Source of the DNA: JAUVZL01 sp965603515
Lineage (GTDB): Bacteria; Hydrothermota; Tepidihabitantia; SM23-42
Assembly (NCBI GenBank): GCA_965603515.1
Contig: CBFDDH010000013.1
Span: 1-60,556, forward strand
DNA length: 60,556 nt
Direction of reading: 5' to 3'
Below, in pieces: positions 26,822 to 34,940 of the stretch (its first letter is position 1; the number at the start of each line of letters is the position of its first letter). Below the pieces are notes generated by a model that searched no databases, was not told where the DNA came from, and saw nothing but the letters and a program-made list of their open reading frames with translations. The position numbers were made by a program, and so were the translations under genes.

Positions 26822-28084
26822 ATGCAGCGCTTTATTATCGGGGGAGGAAAAAAATTGTTTGGTAAAGTTAGCGTTTCTGGCGCTAAGAATTCGGCGCTGC
26901 CGATAATTGCCGCATCACTTCTTACCGCAAAGAAAGTTGTTTTGCATAATATCCCTGATCTGGTTGATGTTAGAACGATGATTGAACTCATAGAGTATCT
27001 GGGAGCAGAAGTTGAGTTTGCACGTCATACCATCAAAATCCATACTCCCAAACTCAAACGAATCGACGCACCCTATGATATCGTAAGGAAAATGCGTGCG
27101 TCTTACTATGTACTCGGTGCATTGTTAACGCGGGTAAGGAGAGCCAAAGTCTCTTTGCCAGGGGGATGTGCGATTGGTCCGCGACCAGTTGATTTACATA
27201 TAAAAGGACTGAGGACTTTAGGTGTAGATATCGATATTGAGGATGGTTTTATTAATGCCCAGACGTCCAGGTTAGTTGGACACGAGGTTAATCTCCAGGG
27301 CCCAAAAGGGACTTCAGTTGGAGCGACTATTAACGTAATGATCGCGGCAACTAGAGCGCGAGGTAAGACGGTGATCAGTTCTGCTGCCTGTGAACCTGAA
27401 GTAGTTGATGTGGCGAATTTCCTCAATGCCATGGGGTTTGATATATCGGGCCAGGGTACACATACAATTATTATTAAGGGGCAAGCCTCGACTCGGGATG
27501 TAGAGTATACAATCATACCCGATCGTATTGAAGCGGGGACCTTTGCAGTTGCGGCAGCATTGACAAAAGGCCGGATAATTATAGAGAACTGCTGCCCTGA
27601 TCATCTGATTAGTATTCTCGACAAAATTGAAGAAGCCGGCGGTAAAGTGACGAAGGGAGATAGAACTGTGGAGGTAGTGGGTTGTGGACGAAAACAAGCG
27701 ATTAACATCTATGTTGCACCATACCCGGGTTTTCCTACTGATATGCAGGCACAATTCATGGCGTTGCTTTCGATAAGCGCCGGTACCAGTACAATAAGAG
27801 AGACTATTTTCGAAAACCGTTTTATGCAAGCAGTGGAATTGATGCGTATGGGCGCAGATATCACGATTAAGGGAGATACCGCAGTCGTGAATGGTATTAA
27901 AAAATTATCTGGTACTTATCTCATGGCTTCGGATTTAAGGGCTTCGGCATCTTTGGTGCTTGCTGGATTAGTGGCTAAAGGGCAAACAGTAGTGCGTAGA
28001 ATTTATCATTTAGATCGTGGTTATGAAAAGTTTGAGATTAAGCTACGCGGCCTGGGTGCGCGTATAAAAAGGCAGCGTGAATGA
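26822..28084 (+). CDS. murA: UDP-N-acetylglucosamine 1-carboxyvinyltransferase
   Basis: First committed step of peptidoglycan synthesis: transfers enolpyruvate to UDP-GlcNAc. 'SGAKNSALPIIAASLL', 'MRASYYVLGALLTR' and 'PGFPTDMQAQFMALL' are family motifs. At the fosfomycin-binding loop I read 'LPGGCAIGPRPVDLH', so the active-site Cys is present. 420 residues. First gene of a run with ispG, whose start overlaps its stop by four bases. Confidence 0.95.
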   Translation: MQRFIIGGGKKLFGKVSVSGAKNSALPIIAASLLTAKKVVLHNIPDLVDVRTMIELIEYLGAEVEFARHTIKIHTPKLKRIDAPYDIVRKMRASYYVLGALLTRVRRAKVSLPGGCAIGPRPVDLHIKGLRTLGVDIDIEDGFINAQTSRLVGHEVNLQGPKGTSVGATINVMIAATRARGKTVISSAACEPEVVDVANFLNAMGFDISGQGTHTIIIKGQASTRDVEYTIIPDRIEAGTFAVAAALTKGRIIIENCCPDHLISILDKIEEAGGKVTKGDRTVEVVGCGRKQAINIYVAPYPGFPTDMQAQFMALLSISAGTSTIRETIFENRFMQAVELMRMGADITIKGDTAVVNGIKKLSGTYLMASDLRASASLVLAGLVAKGQTVVRRIYHLDRGYEKFEIKLRGLGARIKRQRE

Positions 28085-29139
28085 AAAGCGTGAAGCGTGT
28101 TGTTAAAATTGGCGCGGTAGAACTTGGCGGAAATAATAAAGTAGTGGTTCAGTCGATGACCAAGACCAAAACCCTTAATGTTAAGGCAACCGTGAGTCAG
28201 ATAAAACGTCTTGAAAGGGCAGGTTGTGAATTGGTTAGACTGGCAGTCGTCGACCGGAAAGACGGCGCAGTTTTGAACCGGATAAAAAAATCAGTAGGCA
28301 TCCCGATAATTGCCGATATTCATTTTGATTATCGTTTGGCCATGCAAGCGATCGATGCCGGGGTTGATAAAATAAGGATTAACCCGGGTAATATCGGCGA
28401 ATCATGGAAAGTGACTGAGGTCATCAAGAAGGCGAAAGATACGAATACGCCCATCCGGGTAGGCGTTAATTCTGGTTCATTGCCAAGCAAGATTTTGAGA
28501 AAACACAAGCACCCCACACCTGCAGCGATCTTGGATACGGTTGATGATGCCCTTGCTATTTTTCGGAAAAACCACTTCAGGGATATTGTCATATCAGCAA
28601 AAGGAGCGGATATCAAAACTACTATTACGGTCTATGAAAAGCTTAATAAAAAATTCGTCTATCCGCTTCACCTTGGTATTACTGAGGCGGGGTTACCATT
28701 TCGAGGGGGGATAAGGAGCGCGGTTGGTCTTGGCATTCTTTTGAATCAGGGGATTGGAGATACAATCCGTGTTTCTTTAAGCGCGGATCCCGTTATGGAA
28801 ATCGTTGCCGCATATGAAATACTTGATTCGCTTGGTCTGCGCCGCCACAATCCAATTTTGATAAGTTGTCCGACATGCGGACGTTGTGATGTCAAACTTG
28901 CCAGTATAGCACGTGCTGTTGAGCGGCGTTTAAAGAACTACAAGAGATTCATGAAAATTGCTGTAATGGGGTGTGTTGTTAATGGCCCGGGTGAAGCTCG
29001 AGAGGCAGATTTTGGTATTGCCTGTGGAAAGAGAACCGGTTTAATATTTGCGAAGGGGAAAGAAATAAAACGTGTGAAAGAAGAAAGACTTATAGATGAA
29101 TTGTTCGAGGTGATAGATGAGAACATTGATAATAGATAA
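28081..29139 (+). CDS. ispG: 4-hydroxy-3-methylbut-2-enyl diphosphate synthase
   Basis: Fe-S enzyme of the MEP pathway that reductively opens the cyclodiphosphate made by IspF. TIM-barrel part has 'IIADIHFDYRLA' and 'KIRINPGNIG'; the C-terminal part holds the cluster ligands in 'CPTCGRCD' and 'GCVVNGPGEAREADFG'. 352 residues. Overlaps murA by four bases and the amidotransferase downstream by 23. Confidence 0.95.
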   Translation: MKSVKRVVKIGAVELGGNNKVVVQSMTKTKTLNVKATVSQIKRLERAGCELVRLAVVDRKDGAVLNRIKKSVGIPIIADIHFDYRLAMQAIDAGVDKIRINPGNIGESWKVTEVIKKAKDTNTPIRVGVNSGSLPSKILRKHKHPTPAAILDTVDDALAIFRKNHFRDIVISAKGADIKTTITVYEKLNKKFVYPLHLGITEAGLPFRGGIRSAVGLGILLNQGIGDTIRVSLSADPVMEIVAAYEILDSLGLRRHNPILISCPTCGRCDVKLASIARAVERRLKNYKRFMKIAVMGCVVNGPGEAREADFGIACGKRTGLIFAKGKEIKRVKEERLIDELFEVIDENIDNR

Positions 29140-29719
29140 TTACTTACCTAATTCTCCTCAGATAGAGAAATTGTATGACGTGATAAGTAATGTTACGGTG
29201 CATACTGTCGAGGTGAAAGAGGCTTCGACGATAAATGCCGGCGAGAGTTTCAAATATATTGATGTTTTGGTTCTCTCTGGTTCTCAACACAAACTATCAG
29301 AAACCGGAGTATTTGAAGCCTATGCAAATCTATCGGATATCGTAAGAACGACAGAAAAACCAGTTTTAGGTATTTGTTTTGGACATCAATTGCTCTGCAT
29401 GGCCTACGGTGAGGACGTAAAGCTATATGATAAAGCATTGGAAGGTTATTATATGGTGCATCGTGTTGTTGAAGATGAGGTATTTGGAGGTTTGGGAGAT
29501 AGGTTCGTAGTAACCCAATCGCATCTGGAATATATCGCAGAGGTGCCTTACGATTTTACTAAACTCGCTGAATCACCTAATTGTCCGGTTGAGATCATCA
29601 AACATAATGTGCTGCCGAAATATGGCTTTCAGTGTCATCCTGAGAGATTTGATGATAAACACCCAGCCGGTATTGCATTACTTGAAAATTTCTTCAAAAT
29701 CGCCTCATGGTACACATAA
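29117..29719 (+). CDS. Class I glutamine amidotransferase domain protein
   Basis: Stand-alone GATase of 200 residues: nucleophile Cys in 'GICFGHQLL', His-Glu in 'FQCHPER'. It resembles the glutaminase part of GMP synthase more than PurQ, but the synthase partner is not adjacent. It would release ammonia from glutamine for an unidentified acceptor enzyme. Overlaps the ispG end by 23 bases. A role with the PurQ-less PurL at 5 kb is possible but unsupported. Confidence 0.8.
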   Translation: MRTLIIDNYLPNSPQIEKLYDVISNVTVHTVEVKEASTINAGESFKYIDVLVLSGSQHKLSETGVFEAYANLSDIVRTTEKPVLGICFGHQLLCMAYGEDVKLYDKALEGYYMVHRVVEDEVFGGLGDRFVVTQSHLEYIAEVPYDFTKLAESPNCPVEIIKHNVLPKYGFQCHPERFDDKHPAGIALLENFFKIASWYT

Positions 29720-29748
29720 TAGTGGTCCAGTCGCAATAAAGGAGTGCA

Positions 29749-30969
29749 ATGAAAAGAGAGATCAACAGATTGATGAGAAGAATGAAGATAAGTGCGATTT
29801 ATGCAGAGGGGAAGCCTAGCAGCTCGCCGACTATGTACTATCTTCTAAACGGTGTGAATTTCTATGGTCATTATGTCAAGAAACAAAGTAAACAACCCCA
29901 GGTTATCCATTATCCAATAGAACGTGAGGTTGCCCGGGAGAGTGGATATAGATTGATTAGTTCAACACACTATGATCTGAGAAAGATATACGAAAAATAC
30001 CCTGATCAAATAAAGGCAAAGGCGTATTTCATTAAGGCAATCCTTGATGATCTTAAGGTAAGAGGGAATGTTGTTTTTTACGGCGCAACTCAAATGGGGA
30101 CCGCATACAATTTCCTGAAACAGCTAGCCAGACTTGACAAACGGATTAGGATCTGCTATGAAGCCAGCAAAAGCCTGATTACAGTGGCACGTGAGATCAA
30201 GGATACTGAAGAGGTAAAGCGCATAAAGAGCATCGGAGTACGTGTTATCCGAGCGTTCAACAATATGGTGAAAACTGTACAACAGATGAAGATTAGAAAG
30301 AATGTCATAATGAAGGACCGAAAGAGAAAATTGTTGATCAGTGATTTAAGAGCAATGTTGAGGGAACAGTTATTCGAAGGTAATTTGATCAACACAGCCG
30401 GGATGATAGTTTCTCAGGCAAGGGATGCTGGTGTTCCACATAATTCAGGTAATGACCGCTGTGCAGTGAGACTTGGTCAGACCATAGTATTTGATATTTT
30501 CCCGCAGGAAGTGGGAGGCGGTTACTTTTTTGATTTTACACGGACAATATGTTTTGGTTACGCATCGAAGGAGATAAGGGAAGTATATGCAATAGTGAAA
30601 CAGGCTCAAGACTATGTAATGGACATGCTTAGGGTTGGCAAACGGAACATCGATATTGAACGGTCATTATGCAAGTTTTTTGAAAAGCGTGGTCATCCTA
30701 CGCTTCTGAACTCACCCAAAACGCAGATTGGTTACTGTCACACACTTGGGCACGGAGTTGGACTTAATATCCACGAGAGTCCCTCGTTTGGTCTTGTGAA
30801 GACTAATAAAGACCGCATCAAACCAGGTTATGTATTCACAGTTGAACCAGGTTTGTACTATCCTGATAAAGGGTATGGTGTGCGTCTTGAAGATATTGTC
30901 TACGTAGACAGACGGGGTAAGATAGTGAATTTAACAAAATGCGCCAGAAGGCTCGTTGCTGAAATTTGA
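29749..30969 (+). CDS. M24 family metallopeptidase (Xaa-Pro aminopeptidase-like)
   Basis: Creatinase-like N-terminal domain (1-~165) and a pita-bread catalytic domain. The five metal ligands are visible: Asp in 'IVFDIFP', Asp in 'FFDFTRT', His in 'LGHGVGLN', Glu in 'TVEPGLYY' and Glu in 'VRLEDIVY'. Removes N-terminal residues, often before proline. 406 residues. The ATG follows AAAGGAG; its stop overlaps the recombinase start. Confidence 0.9.
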   Translation: MKREINRLMRRMKISAIYAEGKPSSSPTMYYLLNGVNFYGHYVKKQSKQPQVIHYPIEREVARESGYRLISSTHYDLRKIYEKYPDQIKAKAYFIKAILDDLKVRGNVVFYGATQMGTAYNFLKQLARLDKRIRICYEASKSLITVAREIKDTEEVKRIKSIGVRVIRAFNNMVKTVQQMKIRKNVIMKDRKRKLLISDLRAMLREQLFEGNLINTAGMIVSQARDAGVPHNSGNDRCAVRLGQTIVFDIFPQEVGGGYFFDFTRTICFGYASKEIREVYAIVKQAQDYVMDMLRVGKRNIDIERSLCKFFEKRGHPTLLNSPKTQIGYCHTLGHGVGLNIHESPSFGLVKTNKDRIKPGYVFTVEPGLYYPDKGYGVRLEDIVYVDRRGKIVNLTKCARRLVAEI

Positions 30970-31856
30970 AACAACCAAGCGGAATAATCAAAGATTTTGA
31001 AAATTTTCTGATTGCTGAGGGTGATCAACTGAGCACGATACAGACCTATCTATGCGACGTAACACAGTTAGCGACTTTTTTAACGATGCAGCATAAAGAA
31101 CTCGTCTCAGCCAGTATTGATGATTTACGTAGGTATGTGCATGCTATCTATGATACTGGTTTAATGGCGGCTTCAATAAATCGAAAGATATCCAGTATTA
31201 GATCCTTTTACCGATTTCTCATCTTTGCCAAAAAGATTGAAGCTAATCCGGCAACTGATCTGGAACTAATGAAGGTTGGTAGAAAGCTGCCAGTAATTTT
31301 ATCAATTGCTGAGATCACAGAGATCATTGAGGCGGCAAAAGAGAAGACGCCTTTGGTTTTACGCGACCGAGCATGCTTGGAGATTCTTTATGGTGCTGGT
31401 TTGAGGATATCTGAACTTCTCGGCGTGAGACTTGCAGACTTGGACTTGGTTAATCATTTGGTTAAGGTGGTCGGTAAAGGGAATAGACAGCGGATAGTGC
31501 CTTTTGGTAAGAAAGCGGCGAAGTCGATCGAGGATTACCTTGCTAATGGACGGCCTGGGCTTGTACGTAACCGAGTAGTACCTTTTCTTGTATTAAATGC
31601 CCGAGGGAAGAAGATGTCACGTATGGGTTTTCTGAAAATACTGCGCAAATACCGGATCAAGGCTGGAATAGACAAACGGGTTACACCCCATATGTTCCGA
31701 CATTCTTTTGCAACACATCTTTTAGAGGCAGGAGCTGACCTGCGTGCAGTACAGGAACTTCTGGGACATGTTGATATTTCAACAACCCAAATCTACACAC
31801 ACGTTGATCGGGAATACCTGAAAGAGATATATAGAGAACACCACCCACGAGCGTGA
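30966..31856 (+). CDS. xerD: Tyrosine recombinase, XerC/XerD type
   Basis: Site-specific recombinase. SAM-like N-terminal domain (1-~85) and the catalytic residues Arg ('GAGLRISELLG'), Lys ('VGKGNRQR'), His-x-x-Arg ('PHMFRHSFATHLLEAGA'), His ('LLGHVDIST') and Tyr ('TQIYTHV'). 296 residues is the size of the chromosome dimer resolvases. It probably resolves dimers at dif, but it sits 140 bases before a tRNA-Gly with a duplicated 3' end, so an integrase role deserves a check. TTG start overlapping the peptidase stop. Confidence 0.9.
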   Translation: MKQPSGIIKDFENFLIAEGDQLSTIQTYLCDVTQLATFLTMQHKELVSASIDDLRRYVHAIYDTGLMAASINRKISSIRSFYRFLIFAKKIEANPATDLELMKVGRKLPVILSIAEITEIIEAAKEKTPLVLRDRACLEILYGAGLRISELLGVRLADLDLVNHLVKVVGKGNRQRIVPFGKKAAKSIEDYLANGRPGLVRNRVVPFLVLNARGKKMSRMGFLKILRKYRIKAGIDKRVTPHMFRHSFATHLLEAGADLRAVQELLGHVDISTTQIYTHVDREYLKEIYREHHPRA

Positions 31857-31956
31857 TACTGTGTATCGGGGTAATGGCGTAACCGTGTATCGGAGTAACA
31901 AAGTTATTGGAAAGATATTAATTACTCAATTATCTAATGACTATATCTTTTACGTC

Positions 31957-31984
31957 TTGACTTTTATCTATTTCGATATATAAT
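31957..31984 (+). promoter_or_regulatory. tRNA-Gly promoter
   Basis: TTGACT (31957-31962), 16-bp spacer, TATAAT (31979-31984); the tRNA begins 12 bases later. Confidence 0.78.
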
Positions 31985-31996
31985 TTTCTTAAAGTC

Positions 31997-32068
31997 GCGG
32001 GAGTAGCTCAGTGGTAGAGCGTCACCTTGCCAAGGTGAACGTCGCGAGTTCAAATCTCGTCTCCCGCT
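31997..32068 (+). tRNA. tRNA-Gly (GCC)
   Basis: Acceptor GCGGGAG pairs with CTCCCGC, D loop with AGCTCAGTGGTAGA, anticodon loop CTTGCCAAG giving GCC, T arm GCGAGTTCAAATCTCGT. Discriminator T; CCA is not encoded. Confidence 0.95.
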
Positions 32069-32353
32069 TTCTGTCGCAATTTGCGTACTGCGAAAGTATA
32101 AATGTTCTTTTACATGATAATGGTTGCGAGTTTCCCGTTTCCATCATTAGAGAAAGGATGATAAGGAAATGGGATCCCGATTCTTTAGTATGGACGAATT
32201 GAATGTAGAATCGGGACAAATCTCGTCTCCCGTTTTGCCCCGCACTTTTTCAAAAGTGCGGGGCTGCAAATAGCTTATGGCATATAGCTAATGTTAATTT
32301 CTTATAGGCTATTAGCCATTTGCTATAAGTCGCGATTGGCAAGCCAATCGCAT
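32069..32353 (+). repeat. Structured inter-tRNA region: tRNA-Gly 3' copy and palindromes
   Basis: No gene is evident. A 16-bp copy of the tRNA-Gly 3' end (CAAATCTCGTCTCCCG, 32051-32066) recurs at 32217-32232. Palindromes follow one another: an imperfect one at 32133-32174, TCCCGATTCT at 32175-32184 with its complement at 32207-32216, a 13-bp stem with a two-base loop at 32237-32264, an imperfect 19-bp pair about 32274-32333, and GCGATTGGC at 32332-32340 with its complement at 32343-32351. Confidence 0.8.
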
Positions 32354-32425
32354 GGCGGTATAGCCAAGTAGCAAGGCGGCGGTCTGCAAAATCGCTATTC
32401 GCCGGTGCAAATCCGGCTGCCGCCT
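32354..32425 (+). tRNA. tRNA-Cys (GCA)
   Basis: Acceptor GGCGGTA pairs with TGCCGCC, anticodon loop GTCTGCAAAA gives GCA, T arm CCGGTGCAAATCCGG. Discriminator T as usual for tRNA-Cys; a run of T follows directly, which could end transcription. CCA not encoded. Confidence 0.93.
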
Positions 32426-32457
32426 TTTTTTATTTTTTCAGCTCATCAATAAAGATA

Positions 32458-32485
32458 TTGACAGCAAGTCCATACGGATTATAAT
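32458..32485 (+). promoter_or_regulatory. Promoter of the secreted protein at 32.5 kb, full consensus
   Basis: TTGACA (32458-32463), 16-bp spacer, TATAAT (32480-32485). A leader of about 11 bases with AAAGGAGG precedes the ATG at 32503. Confidence 0.85.
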
Positions 32486-32502
32486 CTATCAAAAGGAGGC
32501 TT

Positions 32503-34305
32503 ATGATACTAATTTTGATTCTTCTACAGATAACCGGTTCAGGTATGAACTACGAAGCCCCGCCGACTGTGCTCGGTACGGGTGGACCGGATGCTTATGG
32601 GTATTGCTGGATTGATAGCGATACGACTGGGGGGCCAACCTATAGTTGGGTCGATATTTCAAGCATTGGCACTGAAGTAACTGGTTTGGCTGATGATAAT
32701 GTAGTAGGTCCGTTCTCAATCGGTTTTGATTTTCCATACTACTGGTATACAGTAAATAGCTTTTTTATCGGTTCTAATGGTTACATATCCTTTGGTGATA
32801 ATACACTGGAAGCAGCACCGTTTCCACGCATCCCGGTTACTGCAAAACCAAACAATATCCTTGCCGCACTGATGTCTGATCTTGATTTTACTTCAGGTAA
32901 CCCCCATTGTTACTATTGGACTAATGCTGCGCTCGATACGTTTATCATTGCCTACCATGACGTGGAGTTCTGGAATGTCGCTTCTGCTAATAACACCTTT
33001 GAGATCATCTTGACCCGGGCGGATAGTGCAATTACCTTCCAATATCTAGACCAGACAGGTCAACCATCTGGTGGTTGGGGACAGGGTCTTGCTGTGGGTA
33101 TTGAAAACATCGCTGGTGATGTTGGTCTTGAGTACAACTACTCGCAAACCCCTGCCCAGAATGTCATACATAATGATCTGGCGGTTTATTTTTATCCACC
33201 TGATTCAAGTAACTATGAAGTCCATGATATCTCAGTAATGAAACAGATGAATGATATCTCTGGAGCGTTCTTCGTTTATAATGACAGTCCAGTTAATTTC
33301 TGGGCGCTCATTAAGAATACAGGCAACCAGACTGAGAGCGGTTTTGGCGTTTACTGCGAAGTGAGAAACTCCACTAACCAGATCGTGTTATCAGATACCA
33401 TTACCATCGGGACGTTTGCCCCTAGCGCGACTGACTCGCTGATTTTTTCACCAACCTGGTCCACAACGACTAATGGCGCATATTCAATGAAAGTAAAGTC
33501 TTTGTTGAGTGGCGATATGGTTCCACCTAATGATTCAATATATTCACAATTTAGAGTCGTTACCTACCCTGCAGAATTGCAGTATGATATCGGTTATGCC
33601 CATACTGGTATGGCATGGAACGGTCCTAATTCAGGATACGGTGCTAAATTCGTACCACCGTTATATCCATGTAAGATCAACACAGCCCGCTTTGATGTTA
33701 ACTCAACTGCTTCTCTTCCAAATGTCACAGTGCAAATTTTGGATGACGATGGACCAAATGGTGATCCCGGTACAGTTATATATCAGACTATTGTGCAGAT
33801 CACTGATATCGGTTGGGTTGATATTGATCTTACGGGACAGAATATTCTGTTCTTCAATGGTGGTTTCTATATCGGCTGCATTACTGACCAGGCTTCTGAT
33901 CCGTATTTCGGCATGGATACACTTTTCCCATCAGGTCGTCAGAGCTGGGAGTATACTGGTTCCTGGGCTCCATACCGGGACAAGGATAGGGATGATGTGT
34001 TGATTCGTGCGGTCGTTGAATTGGGGACAGGTATTGAAGAGACTGAACTGATCACGACACACAGTGTCGTCAATATAGTTGCTTCACCAAACCCGTTCAA
34101 TGAACTGACTGCGATTACAGTACCTATGAACTGCAGTAAGCTCGTTGTCTATGATGCGAGCGGTCGGTTGGTGACTGAATTGAAAGCAGCAGAAGGTTTA
34201 GCGCATTGGAATGGTTGTGATAATGCAGGTCGAGAATTACATCAGGGAACTTACTTTGCGGTTACTGAAAATGCAGATATCATCAAGCTGATTCTTGTGA
34301 AATAA
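32503..34305 (+). CDS. Secreted protein with C-terminal sorting domain, nidogen-like N-terminal part
   Basis: A short hydrophobic start ('MILILILLQITGSG') acts as signal peptide. Residues ~40-225 contain 'GFDFPYYWYTVNSFFIGSNGYISFG', quoted here in part ('FFIGSNGYISFG'), a pattern like extracellular nidogen-type beta modules. Then a CARDB/Ig-like module ('NFWALIKNTGNQTESGF') and the sorting domain ('VASPNPF', 'LVVYDASGRLV', 'GTYFAV'). 600 residues, no catalytic motif seen. Single gene with its own promoter and a strong terminator. Likely a surface protein. Confidence 0.82.
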   Translation: MILILILLQITGSGMNYEAPPTVLGTGGPDAYGYCWIDSDTTGGPTYSWVDISSIGTEVTGLADDNVVGPFSIGFDFPYYWYTVNSFFIGSNGYISFGDNTLEAAPFPRIPVTAKPNNILAALMSDLDFTSGNPHCYYWTNAALDTFIIAYHDVEFWNVASANNTFEIILTRADSAITFQYLDQTGQPSGGWGQGLAVGIENIAGDVGLEYNYSQTPAQNVIHNDLAVYFYPPDSSNYEVHDISVMKQMNDISGAFFVYNDSPVNFWALIKNTGNQTESGFGVYCEVRNSTNQIVLSDTITIGTFAPSATDSLIFSPTWSTTTNGAYSMKVKSLLSGDMVPPNDSIYSQFRVVTYPAELQYDIGYAHTGMAWNGPNSGYGAKFVPPLYPCKINTARFDVNSTASLPNVTVQILDDDGPNGDPGTVIYQTIVQITDIGWVDIDLTGQNILFFNGGFYIGCITDQASDPYFGMDTLFPSGRQSWEYTGSWAPYRDKDRDDVLIRAVVELGTGIEETELITTHSVVNIVASPNPFNELTAITVPMNCSKLVVYDASGRLVTELKAAEGLAHWNGCDNAGRELHQGTYFAVTENADIIKLILVK

Positions 34306-34325
34306 GCGATTGAAAATCATGTTTG

Positions 34326-34359
34326 GGGGTCAGGTTTTGACGAACCTGACCCCTTTTTT
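34326..34359 (+). terminator. Rho-independent terminator
   Basis: Eleven-base perfect stem GGGGTCAGGTT / AACCTGACCCC with a six-base loop, followed by TTTTTT. Confidence 0.92.
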
Positions 34360-34399
34360 GTTTGTACTGCACTCAATGAGCCGTACTCAAATTTTTTTG

Positions 34400-34427
34400 T
34401 TGACATTTAATTATTTCGTTGTATAAT
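34400..34427 (+). promoter_or_regulatory. Full-consensus promoter of the DUF5684-like gene
   Basis: TTGACA (34400-34405), 16-bp spacer, TATAAT (34422-34427). A leader of about 60 bases precedes the gene. Confidence 0.82.
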
Positions 34428-34494
34428 CCTATAGTCATTTGAGTACAAGAATATAAATACAGAATAACTGATCTCGTGAAAGGGGGTGAAAAGA

Positions 34495-34863
34495 ATGGAA
34501 GGTAATTACGGACAAATGGAGCCAGCTGCGGCAGCGGCTATTGGTATTATCTACTTCATTATTATGGCAATAGGCTATATCTATCTTGCCATCTGCCTGA
34601 TGAAAATCGCCAAGAAAACCAATACGGAAAATGGTTGGTTTGCATGGATTCCTATACTCAACGTTTTTCTAATGCTGATGATCGCTAAGAAACCATTGTG
34701 GTGGTTTATCCTGATGCTCATTCCGTTCGTGAATATAATAATCGGCATTATTGTCTGGATGGCGATCGCTGAAGCACGCGGTAAGCCTAATTGGATCGGC
34801 ATTCTGGTGATATTTCCTTTGCTTAACGTCATCATACTTGGCTACTTAGCATTTTCAAAGTAG
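34495..34863 (+). CDS. Small integral membrane protein, DUF5684-like
   Basis: 122 residues with four hydrophobic segments and the pattern 'KKTNTENGWFAWIPILNVFLM', 'KPLWWFILMLIPFVNIII' and 'KPNWIGILVIFPLLNVIILG', seen in DUF5684-type proteins, sometimes found next to signal peptidases. Function unknown. ATG at 34495 with AAGGGGGTG upstream; a GTG nine bases earlier overlaps that site and is less likely. Confidence 0.75.
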   Translation: MEGNYGQMEPAAAAAIGIIYFIIMAIGYIYLAICLMKIAKKTNTENGWFAWIPILNVFLMLMIAKKPLWWFILMLIPFVNIIIGIIVWMAIAEARGKPNWIGILVIFPLLNVIILGYLAFSK

Positions 34864-34911
34864 GTGAGCAAAGGTAAGAAGATATAAGGGATTTTCTTAT
34901 TTCATGATTGA

Positions 34912-34940
34912 GGAGAGGTTGTTAAACCGCCTCTCCTTTA
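34912..34940. terminator. Hairpin terminator shared by convergent genes
   Basis: GGAGAGG (34912-34918) and CCTCTCC (34930-34936) with TTTA after it on the plus strand. The minus-strand peptidase ends within it, so it may serve both genes, though the minus-strand T-run is poor. Confidence 0.6.

Noticed and set aside
31857..32000. CRISPR-like short repeats (GTGTATCGG-GTAA units)
   Set aside because: Only two imperfect copies with no spacer structure; simple repeat drift.
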